DNA of 64,000 nucleotides from Bacteroidota bacterium. GTDB taxonomy: Bacteria; Bacteroidota; Bacteroidia; Chitinophagales; LD1. The stretch covers positions 1 to 64,000 of the forward strand of contig CANJZE010000015.1 of assembly GCA_947479455.1 (NCBI GenBank). The letters are read 5' to 3'. The position numbers were made by a program, and so were the translations under genes. Positions 25,321-32,981 of the stretch are shown here, in pieces (within the stretch, counting starts at the first letter, position 1; each line of letters opens with the position of its first letter). The notes beneath the pieces are model-generated. The model saw only the letters and a program-made list of their open reading frames with translations, ran no database searches and had not been told where the DNA came from.

Positions 25321-25488
25321 TTACACACCAAATTTTATCTGTGTTCGGCAAGATGCAATTTGTAATAAATGCGAAGCGGTTAAAGATTGAAACAATTGTT
25401 TTGTAACTCTAATTACATCAATACCACCTTCATCCTGAATGAGCACATTTTTGTAAGAGGTTGTTTTTGTTTTTGAATACGTTTTCAT
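25321..25488 (-). CDS. Small hypothetical protein, 55 aa
   Basis: ATG 25488 to TAA 25321, MKTYSKTKTTSYKNVLIQDE at the start and a soluble body (GGIDVIRVTKQLFQSLTASHLLQIASCR). Its stop lies 3 bases before the VTT-like gene, and the conserved promoter copy C lies just upstream, which supports it being real. No family recognised; no membrane segment. Confidence 0.6.
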   Translation of the reverse strand: MKTYSKTKTTSYKNVLIQDEGGIDVIRVTKQLFQSLTASHLLQIASCRTQIKFGV

Positions 25489-25526
25489 GCTGTTTGTTTT
25501 TAGTTTCCGTTACCTACGGATCAGGT

Positions 25527-25611
25527 GTGAAGTAATTTTCACAGAGCAAAGATGAGTTCTTAAACAGCTAAAGCATTATACAATTTTCAGTAAGAGTTAT
25601 ATCATTCACAC
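25527..25611 (-). promoter_or_regulatory. Conserved three-block promoter element, copy C
   Basis: Minus strand: GTGTGAATGATATAAC (from 25611, overlapping the stop codon of the YihY gene), TATAATGC with TAATG at offset 33 (25578), CATCTTTGC ending at offset 65 (25546), then GTGAAAATTACTTCAC at offsets 69-84 (25542-25527). It leads into the 55-aa gene and the VTT-like gene. Confidence 0.85.
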
Positions 25612-26562
25612 TTTCTCCGGTTCAATTATAAGTTGCTGTTTTAAGAGTATAACAGAGTACTCGTTTGGCACAATTTTATCGCCATGCGTAAGAGCATATA
25701 CCTTGGTAAACTCAGCACCGAAGTAAAGTATAATAGCCGAGTAATACACCCACACCAAAATTAAAATTACAGAACCCGCAGCGCCATATACCGATGCAAT
25801 GGCAGAACTACCAAGGTAAGCACCAATAGCAAATTTGCCAATCATAAAGAGAAATGCTGTGAACGATGCGCCTATCACACAATCACGTAAAACTATTTTG
25901 CCATCGGGCAGTGTTCTAAATATTAGCGTGAATAAAAGTGTGCTTATGATAAACATGAACAGAATATTAACAGCATGGAATAAATAAAAAGCATCGAGAG
26001 GAAAACGGGCGGCTAACCGATTATTTAACACATCGGTAATTGAATTGATGATTAAACCAACCAATAGCAAAAAGCCGAGGGAGCCAATCATAGAAAATGA
26101 CATTAAGCGATTTTTTAAAAATTTTTTCCAACCACGTTTTGGTTTTGCCACTATGCCCCATATAAAATTGAGCGATTCCTGAATTTCGGAAAACACACCA
26201 GAAGCACCAATCAATAGAATGATTAAACCTACTGTGGTAACAAACGTATTGCTGTTAGATAAGCGTATATTTTTAATTGACTCCTGTATTTGCGCTGCAG
26301 CAGCGTTGCCCACCAGCCCATTAATTTGCCCGAATAACTCGCCTCGCACAGCATCTTCCCCAAAAAATATTCCTGTTATGCTTATAATAATAATGAGTAA
26401 TGGCGGCAATGAAAAGATAGTGTATTACGATAATGCCGCGCTTAATTTCAAAACGTTGTCGTCAATAGATTCGTTGATGGTTTCTTTAAGAATGAAATAA
26501 ATATTGCCGGCAATATTTTTTAGCTGTATAAATTTCTTTAAAAACGGAACTGGGATTTTCAT
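25606..26562 (-). pseudogene. YihY/BrkB-family membrane protein gene with in-frame stop
   Basis: The frame runs from ATG 26562 (MKIPVPFLKKFIQL) to 25606 with one TAA at 26425-26427 (codon 46). It reads ...LKLSAALS-stop-YTIFSLPPLLIII, exactly where the family has a conserved ALAYYTLFSLPPLL. A single-base change of a Tyr codon (TAT/TAC to TAA) explains it. The remaining 272 codons encode intact membrane helices and the family end HGDKIVPNE. The family is inner-membrane and of uncertain function (once misnamed RNase BN). It is a pseudogene, a sequencing or assembly error, or a gene restarting at the TTG at 26409. Confidence 0.8.
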
Positions 26563-26567
26563 GGAAT

Positions 26568-26807
26568 TTATTTTACAACAGCAGGTTTGTTCAACTTTGT
26601 TTGGCGTTCCTCCAATCGTGCTTTTCTTTTCTCTTTATATTTCTTCCTTGGCGCTTCGTTGTTCAAATCTTCCATTTCGTGATATGCATTGAGAAGCGTT
26701 TCTGGAATTTCGCCTTTGTAGCCTATTCTGTAAAACGAAAAACCGTTGAATTGAAATGACTCCGCCTCTAAAATTTCCCTTCTATGCCAAGGCTTCTTTG
26801 TTTTCAA
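26568..26807 (-). CDS. Hypothetical basic protein, up to 79 aa
   Basis: An open frame ending 5 bases before the YihY start, with a highly charged C-terminus (RKKYKEKRKARLEERQTK). The only 5' start in frame is TTG at 26807, which would overlap the divergent AI-2E gene by 52 bases; an ATG exists 35 codons from the end. No family recognised. Proximity to YihY on the same strand is the main support. Confidence 0.4.
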   Translation of the reverse strand: MKTKKPWHRREILEAESFQFNGFSFYRIGYKGEIPETLLNAYHEMEDLNNEAPRKKYKEKRKARLEERQTKLNKPAVVK

Positions 26808-27877
26808 TTGGAACCTTTGCTTTCATTAGCATAGTATACATAGGGCAAGATCTTATTCTTCCACTTTTATACGCCATCATTATTGCCATATCGCTAAGTC
26901 CGGTAGTAAACTATTTGGTTCGCAAAAGGTTTAATCGGGCATTGTCTATCACAATTGTTTTGTTGATAGCCACTTTTTTAGTTGCTGCGCTTATTACTTT
27001 GTTATGGTTGCAGGCAAGTCGTTTAAGCGATGCCTGGCCCCAGCTTACCAATAAATTTCAAAACCTAGTTACGCAAAGTATTACTTGGGCTTCCGACTGC
27101 TTTAACATCAGCGCAGAAAAAATAAACGAATGGATTTCGAATACGAAAAACGAATTTATTAGTAACAGCAGCGCATTTGTTGGAATTACACTTACAACTA
27201 TGGGCGGTTTGTTGGCTTCAGCATTACTTACCCCGGTTTATATTTTCATGATGCTGTATTATCAATCGCATTTACTTGAGTTTGTGCATCAACTTTTTGG
27301 TAAAAGTAACGACCGCGTAAGCGAGATTCTCATCGAAACAAAAACAATTATTCAAAGTTATCTATCTGGTTTGTTTATTGAGTTTGGCATTGTAGCAGTG
27401 CTTAATTCTGTAGGGCTATTATTACTCGGAATTGATTATGCCATTTTGTTGGGCATTATGAGCGCGCTGCTAAATGTCATTCCTTACCTAGGTGGAATTA
27501 TAGGTGTGGTGCTGTTTATGATTATTGCCTTAGTAACAAAAACACCAGTGTATGTGTTGTATGTAGTTATCCTGTATTCCATCATCCAGTTTATTGATAA
27601 CAATTACATCGTACCCAAAATAGTTGGTTCAAAGGTTAGACTCAATGCATTCATTTCGGTTGTAGCGGTAATTGCAGGAGCCGCACTTTGGGGTATACCG
27701 GGCATGTTTCTTTCCATTCCAATTACCGCTATCATCAAACTTATTTTCGACCGCGTTGATTCTTTAAAACCCTGGGGATTTTTGTTGGGCGACCCACCAA
27801 CCAAACCAGGAAAAATGAAGTTCAAATTTAGTATTAAAGGTTTCCTCGGAAACTTCTCCATTAAAAATAAAAAATGA
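26756..27877 (+). CDS. AI-2E family transporter
   Basis: 373 aa, PF01594-type: about eight membrane helices, the middle segment LLASALLTPVYIFMMLYYQSHLL and the family hallmark NVIPYLGGIIGVVLF...QFIDNNYIVPKIVGSKV. Members include the TqsA exporter and Na+/H+ antiporters, so the substrate is open. It overlaps the DUF2141 gene by 4 bases (ATGA), so the two are translationally coupled. Confidence 0.9.
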   Translation: MTPPLKFPFYAKASLFSIGTFAFISIVYIGQDLILPLLYAIIIAISLSPVVNYLVRKRFNRALSITIVLLIATFLVAALITLLWLQASRLSDAWPQLTNKFQNLVTQSITWASDCFNISAEKINEWISNTKNEFISNSSAFVGITLTTMGGLLASALLTPVYIFMMLYYQSHLLEFVHQLFGKSNDRVSEILIETKTIIQSYLSGLFIEFGIVAVLNSVGLLLLGIDYAILLGIMSALLNVIPYLGGIIGVVLFMIIALVTKTPVYVLYVVILYSIIQFIDNNYIVPKIVGSKVRLNAFISVVAVIAGAALWGIPGMFLSIPITAIIKLIFDRVDSLKPWGFLLGDPPTKPGKMKFKFSIKGFLGNFSIKNKK

Positions 27878-28473
27878 AAACAACCGTAAAATTCTTTGTC
27901 GTCTTCATCTTCATAATTTTCATCTCTATTTTTGTGAGTCGTTGCAAATCGGGAACGGGGGTAGAAAGCTTTACGAAAACTGAAGCCATTGATTCTGTTT
28001 CCGTCACAGAGGTAGAACCAGAAACGCCTGCTGACTTAGCTCAAAAGGAAGATGAGCTTGAAGTTAAAGACACAGCTACACTTTCAAAGCACAAAGCCAT
28101 CGTAGTACAAAAGCCACTTACTTTGGTTATTCAAAATTTGGAATCTGCTACCGCTCCTGTTTATGTAAGCCTCTATGGAATAAAAAATAAATTTCCCGAA
28201 CCAAAAGGGCAAATGAAGGAGTATAAATTCAAGCCGCATGGGAATGTGCTCACAGTTCAAATACCCAATCTGAAATTCGGTACGTATGCGATTGCTTCTT
28301 ATCAGGATGTAAACAGCAGTGGAAAGATTGACAAAAATTTTATCGGCATCCCAACCGAAGGGTACGCTTTTTCCAACAATTTCAAACCCACTATAGCAGC
28401 TCCCGATTTTGATGATTGTAGTTTTGTCTACAACTCAAAAAATTGTTCTGTTACCATGAAAATGATTCAGTGA
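27874..28473 (+). CDS. DUF2141-family lipoprotein
   Basis: 199 aa. N-terminal signal ending FVSRC (lipidated Cys24), a Glu/Ser-rich linker to about residue 85, then a DUF2141 domain (LVIQNLESATAPVYVSLYG...GTYAIASYQDVNSSGKIDKNFIGIPTEGYAFSNN). The domain is a small secreted beta-sandwich of unknown function. It is coupled to the AI-2E gene, and conserved promoter copy D begins 5 bases after its stop. Confidence 0.82.
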   Translation: MKTTVKFFVVFIFIIFISIFVSRCKSGTGVESFTKTEAIDSVSVTEVEPETPADLAQKEDELEVKDTATLSKHKAIVVQKPLTLVIQNLESATAPVYVSLYGIKNKFPEPKGQMKEYKFKPHGNVLTVQIPNLKFGTYAIASYQDVNSSGKIDKNFIGIPTEGYAFSNNFKPTIAAPDFDDCSFVYNSKNCSVTMKMIQ

Positions 28474-28477
28474 ATAA

Positions 28478-28562
28478 GTGTGAATGATGTAACTATCTCT
28501 ATGAATTATGTAATGCTTTAGCTCCAAATGCAAACATCTTTGCATCGTGAAAATTCTTTCAC
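28478..28562 (+). promoter_or_regulatory. Conserved three-block promoter element, copy D
   Basis: Plus strand: GTGTGAATGATGTAAC (28478), TGTAATGC with TAATG at offset 33 (28511), CATCTTTGC ending at offset 65 (28543), then the perfect inverted repeat GTGAAA-ATTC-TTTCAC at offsets 69-84 (28547-28562). It drives the CsbD-like gene. Confidence 0.85.
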
Positions 28563-28580
28563 AACTAAAACTTAAATAAA

Positions 28581-28766
28581 ATGAATACTACAGAACTAAA
28601 AGGAAACTGGGAAGAGCAGAAAGGTAAGCTTAAGGTGAAATTCGCTACACTAACCGATGATGATTTGTTGTTTGCAGAAGGCAAGAAAGAAGAGATGTTA
28701 GGGAAACTTCAGATCAAACTGGGCAAAACCAAAGAAGAATTACACACCATTCTAGGAGAAATTTAA
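28581..28766 (+). CDS. CsbD-family stress protein
   Basis: 61 aa, full family length: MNTTELKGNWEEQKGKLKVK followed by LTDDDLLFAEGKKEEMLGKLQ matches PF05532. CsbD-like proteins are small, hydrophilic, general-stress-induced proteins of unknown biochemical role. It is the first gene after promoter copy D and 30 bases before a Glu/Ala-rich lipoprotein gene, so the two are likely one operon. Confidence 0.92.
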   Translation: MNTTELKGNWEEQKGKLKVKFATLTDDDLLFAEGKKEEMLGKLQIKLGKTKEELHTILGEI

Positions 28767-28796
28767 TCAACTGCTTTTAAAACTAAATCAAACAAG

Positions 28797-29261
28797 ATGA
28801 AAAAATCAATTTATGAATTTGTGCTTATCACATTTATAGCAGTTGGCATATTTACCAGCTGCGATTCAGCGGCTAAAAAGGAAGAAGCTGCAAAGGAAAA
28901 TGTAGAAGAAGCTCAAGAAGAATTAAAAGATGCTGCCAAAGATGCCAATGCAGAAGCCGTTCAAAAAGCAAATGCAGAAGAATGGAAAGCATTTAAAGAC
29001 GAAACGGATGCAAGAATCAGCAAGAACGAAAGTTACATTGCTGAGCTTAAAGTAAGAATCAAGCGTCCAGGCAAAGTGCTTGACCCACTTTATGAAAAAC
29101 AGATTTCTGACCTGGAACAAAGAAATCAGGAACTAAGAGTTCGCAGAGATGCATATGAAGCCAACCAAACGGATTGGGGAAAGTTCAAAAGCGAGTATAA
29201 CCATGACATGGATGGATTGGGAGCAGCTTTAAAGGATTTTTCGGTTAACAACAAAAAGTAA
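28797..29261 (+). CDS. Coiled-coil lipoprotein
   Basis: 154 aa. Signal MKKSIYEFVLITFIAVGIFTSC with lipidated Cys22, an Ala/Glu/Lys-rich helix (residues 25-60, EEAAKENVEEAQEELKDAAK), then a second charged helical region (EKQISDLEQRNQELRVRR). No enzyme motif. It probably forms a periplasmic coiled coil anchored to a membrane. It follows csbD and ends at a terminator. Confidence 0.78.
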   Translation: MKKSIYEFVLITFIAVGIFTSCDSAAKKEEAAKENVEEAQEELKDAAKDANAEAVQKANAEEWKAFKDETDARISKNESYIAELKVRIKRPGKVLDPLYEKQISDLEQRNQELRVRRDAYEANQTDWGKFKSEYNHDMDGLGAALKDFSVNNKK

Positions 29262-29267
29262 AAAGTA

Positions 29268-29297
29268 AAGGCGGGTTTAAACACCCGCCTTTTTTAT
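29268..29297 (+). terminator. Terminator of the csbD operon
   Basis: AAGGCGGGT pairs with ACCCGCCTT around a TTTAAAC loop, followed by a T run. Confidence 0.9.
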
Positions 29298-29352
29298 TTG
29301 TTCAAAAGCAAAAAACCGACTAATCATTACTGACTAACCGGCTTTTAAAGTA

Positions 29353-29374
29353 GTGGTTTGGAGGGAATTGAACC
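29353..29374 (-). pseudogene. tRNA-Phe 3'-end fragment 1
   Basis: The plus strand reads GTGGTTTGGAGGGAATTGAACC, sharing GGAGGGAATTGAACC exactly with the 3' part of the intact tRNA-Phe at 31731-31806 and in the same orientation. It may be an old att site. Confidence 0.55.
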
Positions 29375-29427
29375 TAAAACTCCTTTACCAATGTAATTTC
29401 TATTTTTTCAAGCTCCAAAAACCCATT

Positions 29428-29445
29428 GTGAAGCAAAAGTGAAAC
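29428..29445. other. GTGAARC direct repeats, left (possible integrase arm sites)
   Basis: GTGAAGC at 29428 and GTGAAAC at 29439, 11 bases apart. The same heptamer with 11-base phasing recurs beside the integrase remnant at 31594-31633. Confidence 0.5.
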
Positions 29446-29453
29446 ACGTTTTT

Positions 29454-29488
29454 TGTGGTTTCGGTACTACTTGAACCCTCGACAACAT
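29454..29488 (-). pseudogene. tRNA-Phe 3'-end fragment 2, degenerate
   Basis: The plus strand carries GTGGTTTCGG, then TTGAACCCTCGACA, which aligns with GTGGTTCGG ... TTGAACCCCCGACA of the intact tRNA-Phe. It is more diverged in the middle than fragment 1. Confidence 0.45.
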
Positions 29489-29633
29489 CGTTTCAAATGC
29501 AAGATACAAATTTTAAATACACTGCAAAAAATTTCTATAGTTCGCTATTCGTTCTCTTACCTAAGCCAAGGCGATTTTTACAATCTGGCGTAAGGAGTGT
29601 GAACTTATTTAACCACTCCAGCGGTCTTTTAAT

Positions 29634-29720
29634 GGAAAATATTCTCCCATAAACATAATATAGTGGAAAATATTCTCCATTTTTGCTGTCAACAGCACTT
29701 TTAATGGAAAATATTCTTCC
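29634..29720 (+). promoter_or_regulatory. Three operator-like palindromes at the Fic gene start
   Basis: GGAAAATATTCTCC at 29634-29647 and 29665-29678 and GGAAAATATTCTTCC at 29706-29720; each is a near-palindrome centred on AATATT. Spacings of 31 and 41 bases are close to three and four helical turns. The third overlaps the start codon, so binding would block initiation: a likely autoregulatory operator. Confidence 0.65.
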
Positions 29721-31185
29721 CATACATCTTCAGGAAATCATCTTTGGCTCTTCTGATAAAAAGAAATCCAAGCAGGTAGCTAAACTCGAAAAAGAAGGCA
29801 AAATTCGAAAAATTGCTCCGCGTATTTATTCTTCCAATCTCAAAGAACCGGTAGAGGAAATTATAGAGCGGAACCTATTTCAGATTCTCAGTCAACTATA
29901 CCCTGGAGCAATGCTAAGTCACCGTTCTGCTTTTGAATATCAACCCACCAAAGCCGGGCATATTTTTGTTACTTACAAATACACCAAGAAGATAAATCTT
30001 GCGGGAATTACACTACGATTTCTTCAGGGGCACAAACCCATAGCTGGTGATAATCCGATTTTTGGAAATTTATTTGCTTCTCAAAAAGCAAGAGCATTTT
30101 TAGAGAACTTACAAGTCGCTAAGAATCCAGGTCCCAAATCAAAATGTTTAATGCTGCCTGAAATTGAGGAGAAGTTAGAGCAAATAATACGCGTTAACGG
30201 TGAAGATGAATTAAACAAGCTCAGAGACACTGCAAAGGCGGTGGCGAAAACTCTCCGCTTGCAAAAGGAATTCGCATTACTAAACAAAATGATAAGTGCG
30301 CTGCTCTCAACTCATACTTCAAAAATTCTTTCTTCCCCTCTGGCTATAGCAAGAGCTTTCGGAACTCCGTATGATCCTGCTCGACTAAAACTATTTGAAG
30401 AGCTTTTTCGACAGTTGAAGCAAAAGGAATTTAAAAGTCGTGCGGATAAAAATGCTACCGCAAAATCTTTTCGCAATTTCGCATTCTTCGAAAGTTATTT
30501 CTCCAATTATATTGAGGGAACCGAATTTGAGATAGACGAAGCGAAGCACATCATCAAAACAAACAAGCCCCTGCCCGCACGTAAAGAAGATAGTCATGAT
30601 GTTTTAGGAACCTATCATCTTGTTTCTAACAGGCAAGAAATGTCAACCACTCCAAAATCTTCTGATGAATTTTTAGATATGCTTTCTTACCGGCACAAAG
30701 TATTACTCGGTGCCCGAAAGAGTAAAAACCCCGGTCTGTTTAAAGACAAAAACAATTTCGCAGGCAATACTGCATTCGTTGATTTTAATTTGGTAAGGGG
30801 CACGTTGATAAAGAGTTTTGATTTTTACAAGGCACTTCACCACCCGTTTTCAAAAGCTGCTTACATGAAGTTTGTAGTGAGCGAAGTTCATCCGTTTTTA
30901 GACGGCAACGGACGTATAGCACGAGTGATGATGAATGCAGAATTAGTGAAAGTTGGAGAATCAAAAATTATTATTCCCACCGTTTATAGGGATGATTATA
31001 CGGGCGCATTAAAAAAAATGACAAAACAATCCAATGCCGACCCGTATATCAGGATGCTGCAAAGAGCACATGAGTTCAGCGAAAACGTGTATGGTGATAA
31101 CATGGAAGAAATGCAGAACTATTTGACCAAGTGCAATGCATTTTCAGAACATACGGAAGCGACACTCAAAATGATTGCACGTTGA
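29704..31185 (+). CDS. Fic-family protein with AbiEi-like N-terminal domain
   Basis: 493 aa from ATG 29704. Residues 1-145 resemble a winged-helix AbiEi/antitoxin-type domain (KKSKQVAKLEKEGKIRKIAPRIY, then LYPGAMLSHRSAFEY). Residues about 225-450 are a Fic domain with motif HPFLDGNGR (396-404). The inhibitory helix motif [S/T]xxxE[G/N] is present as SNYIEG (267-272), so it is a self-inhibited class II Fic AMP-transferase. Three palindromes overlap its start. It lies in a decayed tRNA-Phe island. DNA binding plus Fic in one chain suggests an autoregulated toxin-antitoxin-like or defence module; the target is unknown. Confidence 0.85.
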   Translation: MENILPIHLQEIIFGSSDKKKSKQVAKLEKEGKIRKIAPRIYSSNLKEPVEEIIERNLFQILSQLYPGAMLSHRSAFEYQPTKAGHIFVTYKYTKKINLAGITLRFLQGHKPIAGDNPIFGNLFASQKARAFLENLQVAKNPGPKSKCLMLPEIEEKLEQIIRVNGEDELNKLRDTAKAVAKTLRLQKEFALLNKMISALLSTHTSKILSSPLAIARAFGTPYDPARLKLFEELFRQLKQKEFKSRADKNATAKSFRNFAFFESYFSNYIEGTEFEIDEAKHIIKTNKPLPARKEDSHDVLGTYHLVSNRQEMSTTPKSSDEFLDMLSYRHKVLLGARKSKNPGLFKDKNNFAGNTAFVDFNLVRGTLIKSFDFYKALHHPFSKAAYMKFVVSEVHPFLDGNGRIARVMMNAELVKVGESKIIIPTVYRDDYTGALKKMTKQSNADPYIRMLQRAHEFSENVYGDNMEEMQNYLTKCNAFSEHTEATLKMIAR

Positions 31186-31343
31186 TGGCAGAGTCGTAAT
31201 GTACTTCGCAATATCTTAATTGTAGTTCACTCTTTGGCATCATATTCTATGGACGAGTGATTCTAGTTACTTAGTGCAAATCTTTAGAAACAGTAAAATA
31301 GGAATAACGGACTATTCTTTCTCTTCGTCAAATCCGGTTTTTT

Positions 31344-31592
31344 CTAAAATATCTTTTCCATAAGAGCCCAATTTACTTCATGCTCAATTTCAGCAAGCAC
31401 TGAGTTGATTGGACTTTTCTTCTTTACACGACCAGTTATTTCATCCCAATCTGAAAAACTCTCGATATACTGTTTAGAAGAAAAATCAAACTTATCCCTA
31501 TCCAGAATTACTCTAGCGTAGATAGGGATTCTACTACTCTCCAAAATCTGGTCTCTTCGAAGAAAAAATCTGATTGATAGTTGATTTACCAT
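31344..31592 (-). pseudogene. Integrase (tyrosine recombinase) N-terminal remnant
   Basis: 82 codons from ATG 31592: MVNQLSIRFFLRRDQILESS, then RIPIYARVILDRDKFDFSSKQYIESFSDWDEITGRVKKKSP. This is the arm-type DNA-binding domain of Bacteroidota phage-type integrases. The catalytic domain (about 250 residues) is missing; a stop follows ALMEKIF. It lies about 140 bases downstream of tRNA-Phe, the normal place for an integrase of an element integrated there. Confidence 0.7.
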
Positions 31593-31593
31593 A

Positions 31594-31633
31594 GTGAAAC
31601 ATTTTAAAATCGTTAGTGAAACAATTGTGAAAC
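31594..31633. other. GTGAAAC direct repeats, right (possible integrase arm sites)
   Basis: GTGAAAC at 31594, 31616 and 31627, with spacings of 22 and 11 bases, immediately upstream of the integrase remnant start. They match the 29428-29445 pair. Confidence 0.55.
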
Positions 31634-31669
31634 ATTTACCGTGTAAAACTGAAGCTTTTCGAATGGAAC

Positions 31670-31700
31670 TAAAAACAAAACCCGCGCTGAGCGCGGGTTT
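31670..31700 (-). terminator. Terminator of tRNA-Phe
   Basis: AAACCCGCGC-TGA-GCGCGGGTTT, perfect 10-bp stem with a three-base loop; on the minus strand it is followed by TTGTTTTTAG. Confidence 0.85.
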
Positions 31701-31730
31701 GAAGAAACTTGAAGAAACTTGAAACTTACT

Positions 31731-31806
31731 TGGTGGTTCGGGAGGGAATTGAACCCCCGACACATAGATTTTCAGTCTATTGCTCTACCAACTGAGCTAC
31801 CGAACC
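31731..31806 (-). tRNA. tRNA-Phe (GAA)
   Basis: On the minus strand GGTTCGGTAGCTCAGTTGGT begins the molecule. The anticodon loop ACTGAAAATC holds GAA, the T arm is GGGGGTTCAATTCCC, and the acceptor pairs GGTTCGG with CCGAACC, followed by discriminator A and an encoded CCA. It is intact. It seems to have served as an integration site, since partial copies of its 3' end occur at 29353 and 29454 and a copy of its 5' flank at 31849. Confidence 0.97.
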
Positions 31807-31826
31807 TTAACTGTTTGAGTAGCGAA

Positions 31827-31900
31827 TCCCGATTTTTTTATCGGGAGTGCTACCGAACCTTATTTTGCTGAGCTTCCCGATTTCGCTTTGCTCATCGGGA
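31827..31900. repeat. Two TCCCGA/TCGGGA hairpins and a repeated tRNA 5' flank
   Basis: Hairpin arms at 31827-31832/31841-31846 and 31875-31880/31895-31900 use the same TCCCGA...TCGGGA sequence. Between them, 31849-31862 repeats GCTACCGAACCTTA from the tRNA-Phe 5' end (31796-31809). Otherwise the 200-base gap shows nothing. Confidence 0.7.
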
Positions 31901-32006
31901 TTTCGAAATTCAGGTTCTTTAAACCCTTATTTCTTAACCGCACCATACCTGCTTTTTAAACAGGGCGACAAAAATAGAATTCTCCAACACTAATGCAAAT
32001 GGCTTT

Positions 32007-32975
32007 TCAATTTACGTCTAAAATCTTCACCTCATATTTTTTATGCGCGTGGTTCGTGAGCTGAGCATCGCGCATCCAGGTGTTCAATATTTTAATGTGC
32101 TTATACATGATATGATACTGCGCGGCAAAGTCCGCAATGTTGGGTATAGCGCTGTCCACTTCCACCACTTTATATTTATAGGGCTGATATAATTCTTCGG
32201 GCTTCACATAAAAACCTGCCCGCTTCGGATTGCTGAAAATAATTTTCATAGCTAACATTCTGAAAATGTAGCGAGAAGTTTCTGGATTAAAATACATGTC
32301 ATAAAAATTATTTGTCTTCTGGTCTTTAACGCGCTGGTTCATACCCGCTATTCCTAAATTGTAACTCGCTGCGGCAATCGTCCAGTTGCCCAGGCTGTTC
32401 TTGGCATTCACTAAATACTTGCACGCAGCCGTAGTGGACTTCTCAATATTATAACGCTCGTCTACTTCATCATTTACTTCCAGGTCATAAATTTGAGCCG
32501 TTGATTTTAGCATTTGCCAGAAGCCTACGGCACCAGCGGGTGATACATCATTACGAAAATTGCTTTCAATCAGCGCGAGATATTTAAAGTCTGCAGGCAC
32601 ACCTTTTTCGGCAAGCACCTTATCGAGCATATCAAAATAGCGGTTGCTGAGTTTCATCGCCATCAGCGTATTCGAATGCCAGTAAACATTCAGTTGCAAT
32701 TCGCGCTCTAATCGCTCGCGCACTTCGGGGTCTTCGAGGGGCACACGCTCACCCGCAAAAAACAATTCGCCTTCAACAGTTACAGGTGAAACTGTTTGAG
32801 TAGAATCTGTTTCGCAAATCCATTTAGTGCCGGCACATTCATTGGGAGTATTGGCAAAAATATTTACTGGCTCATCAACAAAATAATTGTAGTTCGATAG
32901 AATAGCGGAGGAAGTAAAGCCGAGAGCAATACAAAAAATAATTAGTAGCGGAAGCCAGATTTTCTTTTCGTTCAT
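32007..32975 (-). CDS. Lytic transglycosylase (SLT/MltD-like)
   Basis: 322 aa from ATG 32975. One N-terminal membrane anchor (residues 7-27), then a C-terminal SLT domain: YLALIESNFRNDVSPAGAVGFWQM with the catalytic Glu in ALIES, and NWTIAAASYNLGIAGMNQRV. Such enzymes cleave murein between MurNAc and GlcNAc with formation of 1,6-anhydro ends, acting in the periplasm. LysM repeats typical of MltD are absent. It lies 6 bases after the DUF2480 gene, the usual pairing in Bacteroidota. Confidence 0.88.
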   Translation of the reverse strand: MNEKKIWLPLLIIFCIALGFTSSAILSNYNYFVDEPVNIFANTPNECAGTKWICETDSTQTVSPVTVEGELFFAGERVPLEDPEVRERLERELQLNVYWHSNTLMAMKLSNRYFDMLDKVLAEKGVPADFKYLALIESNFRNDVSPAGAVGFWQMLKSTAQIYDLEVNDEVDERYNIEKSTTAACKYLVNAKNSLGNWTIAAASYNLGIAGMNQRVKDQKTNNFYDMYFNPETSRYIFRMLAMKIIFSNPKRAGFYVKPEELYQPYKYKVVEVDSAIPNIADFAAQYHIMYKHIKILNTWMRDAQLTNHAHKKYEVKILDVN

Positions 32976-32981
32976 CAAAAA

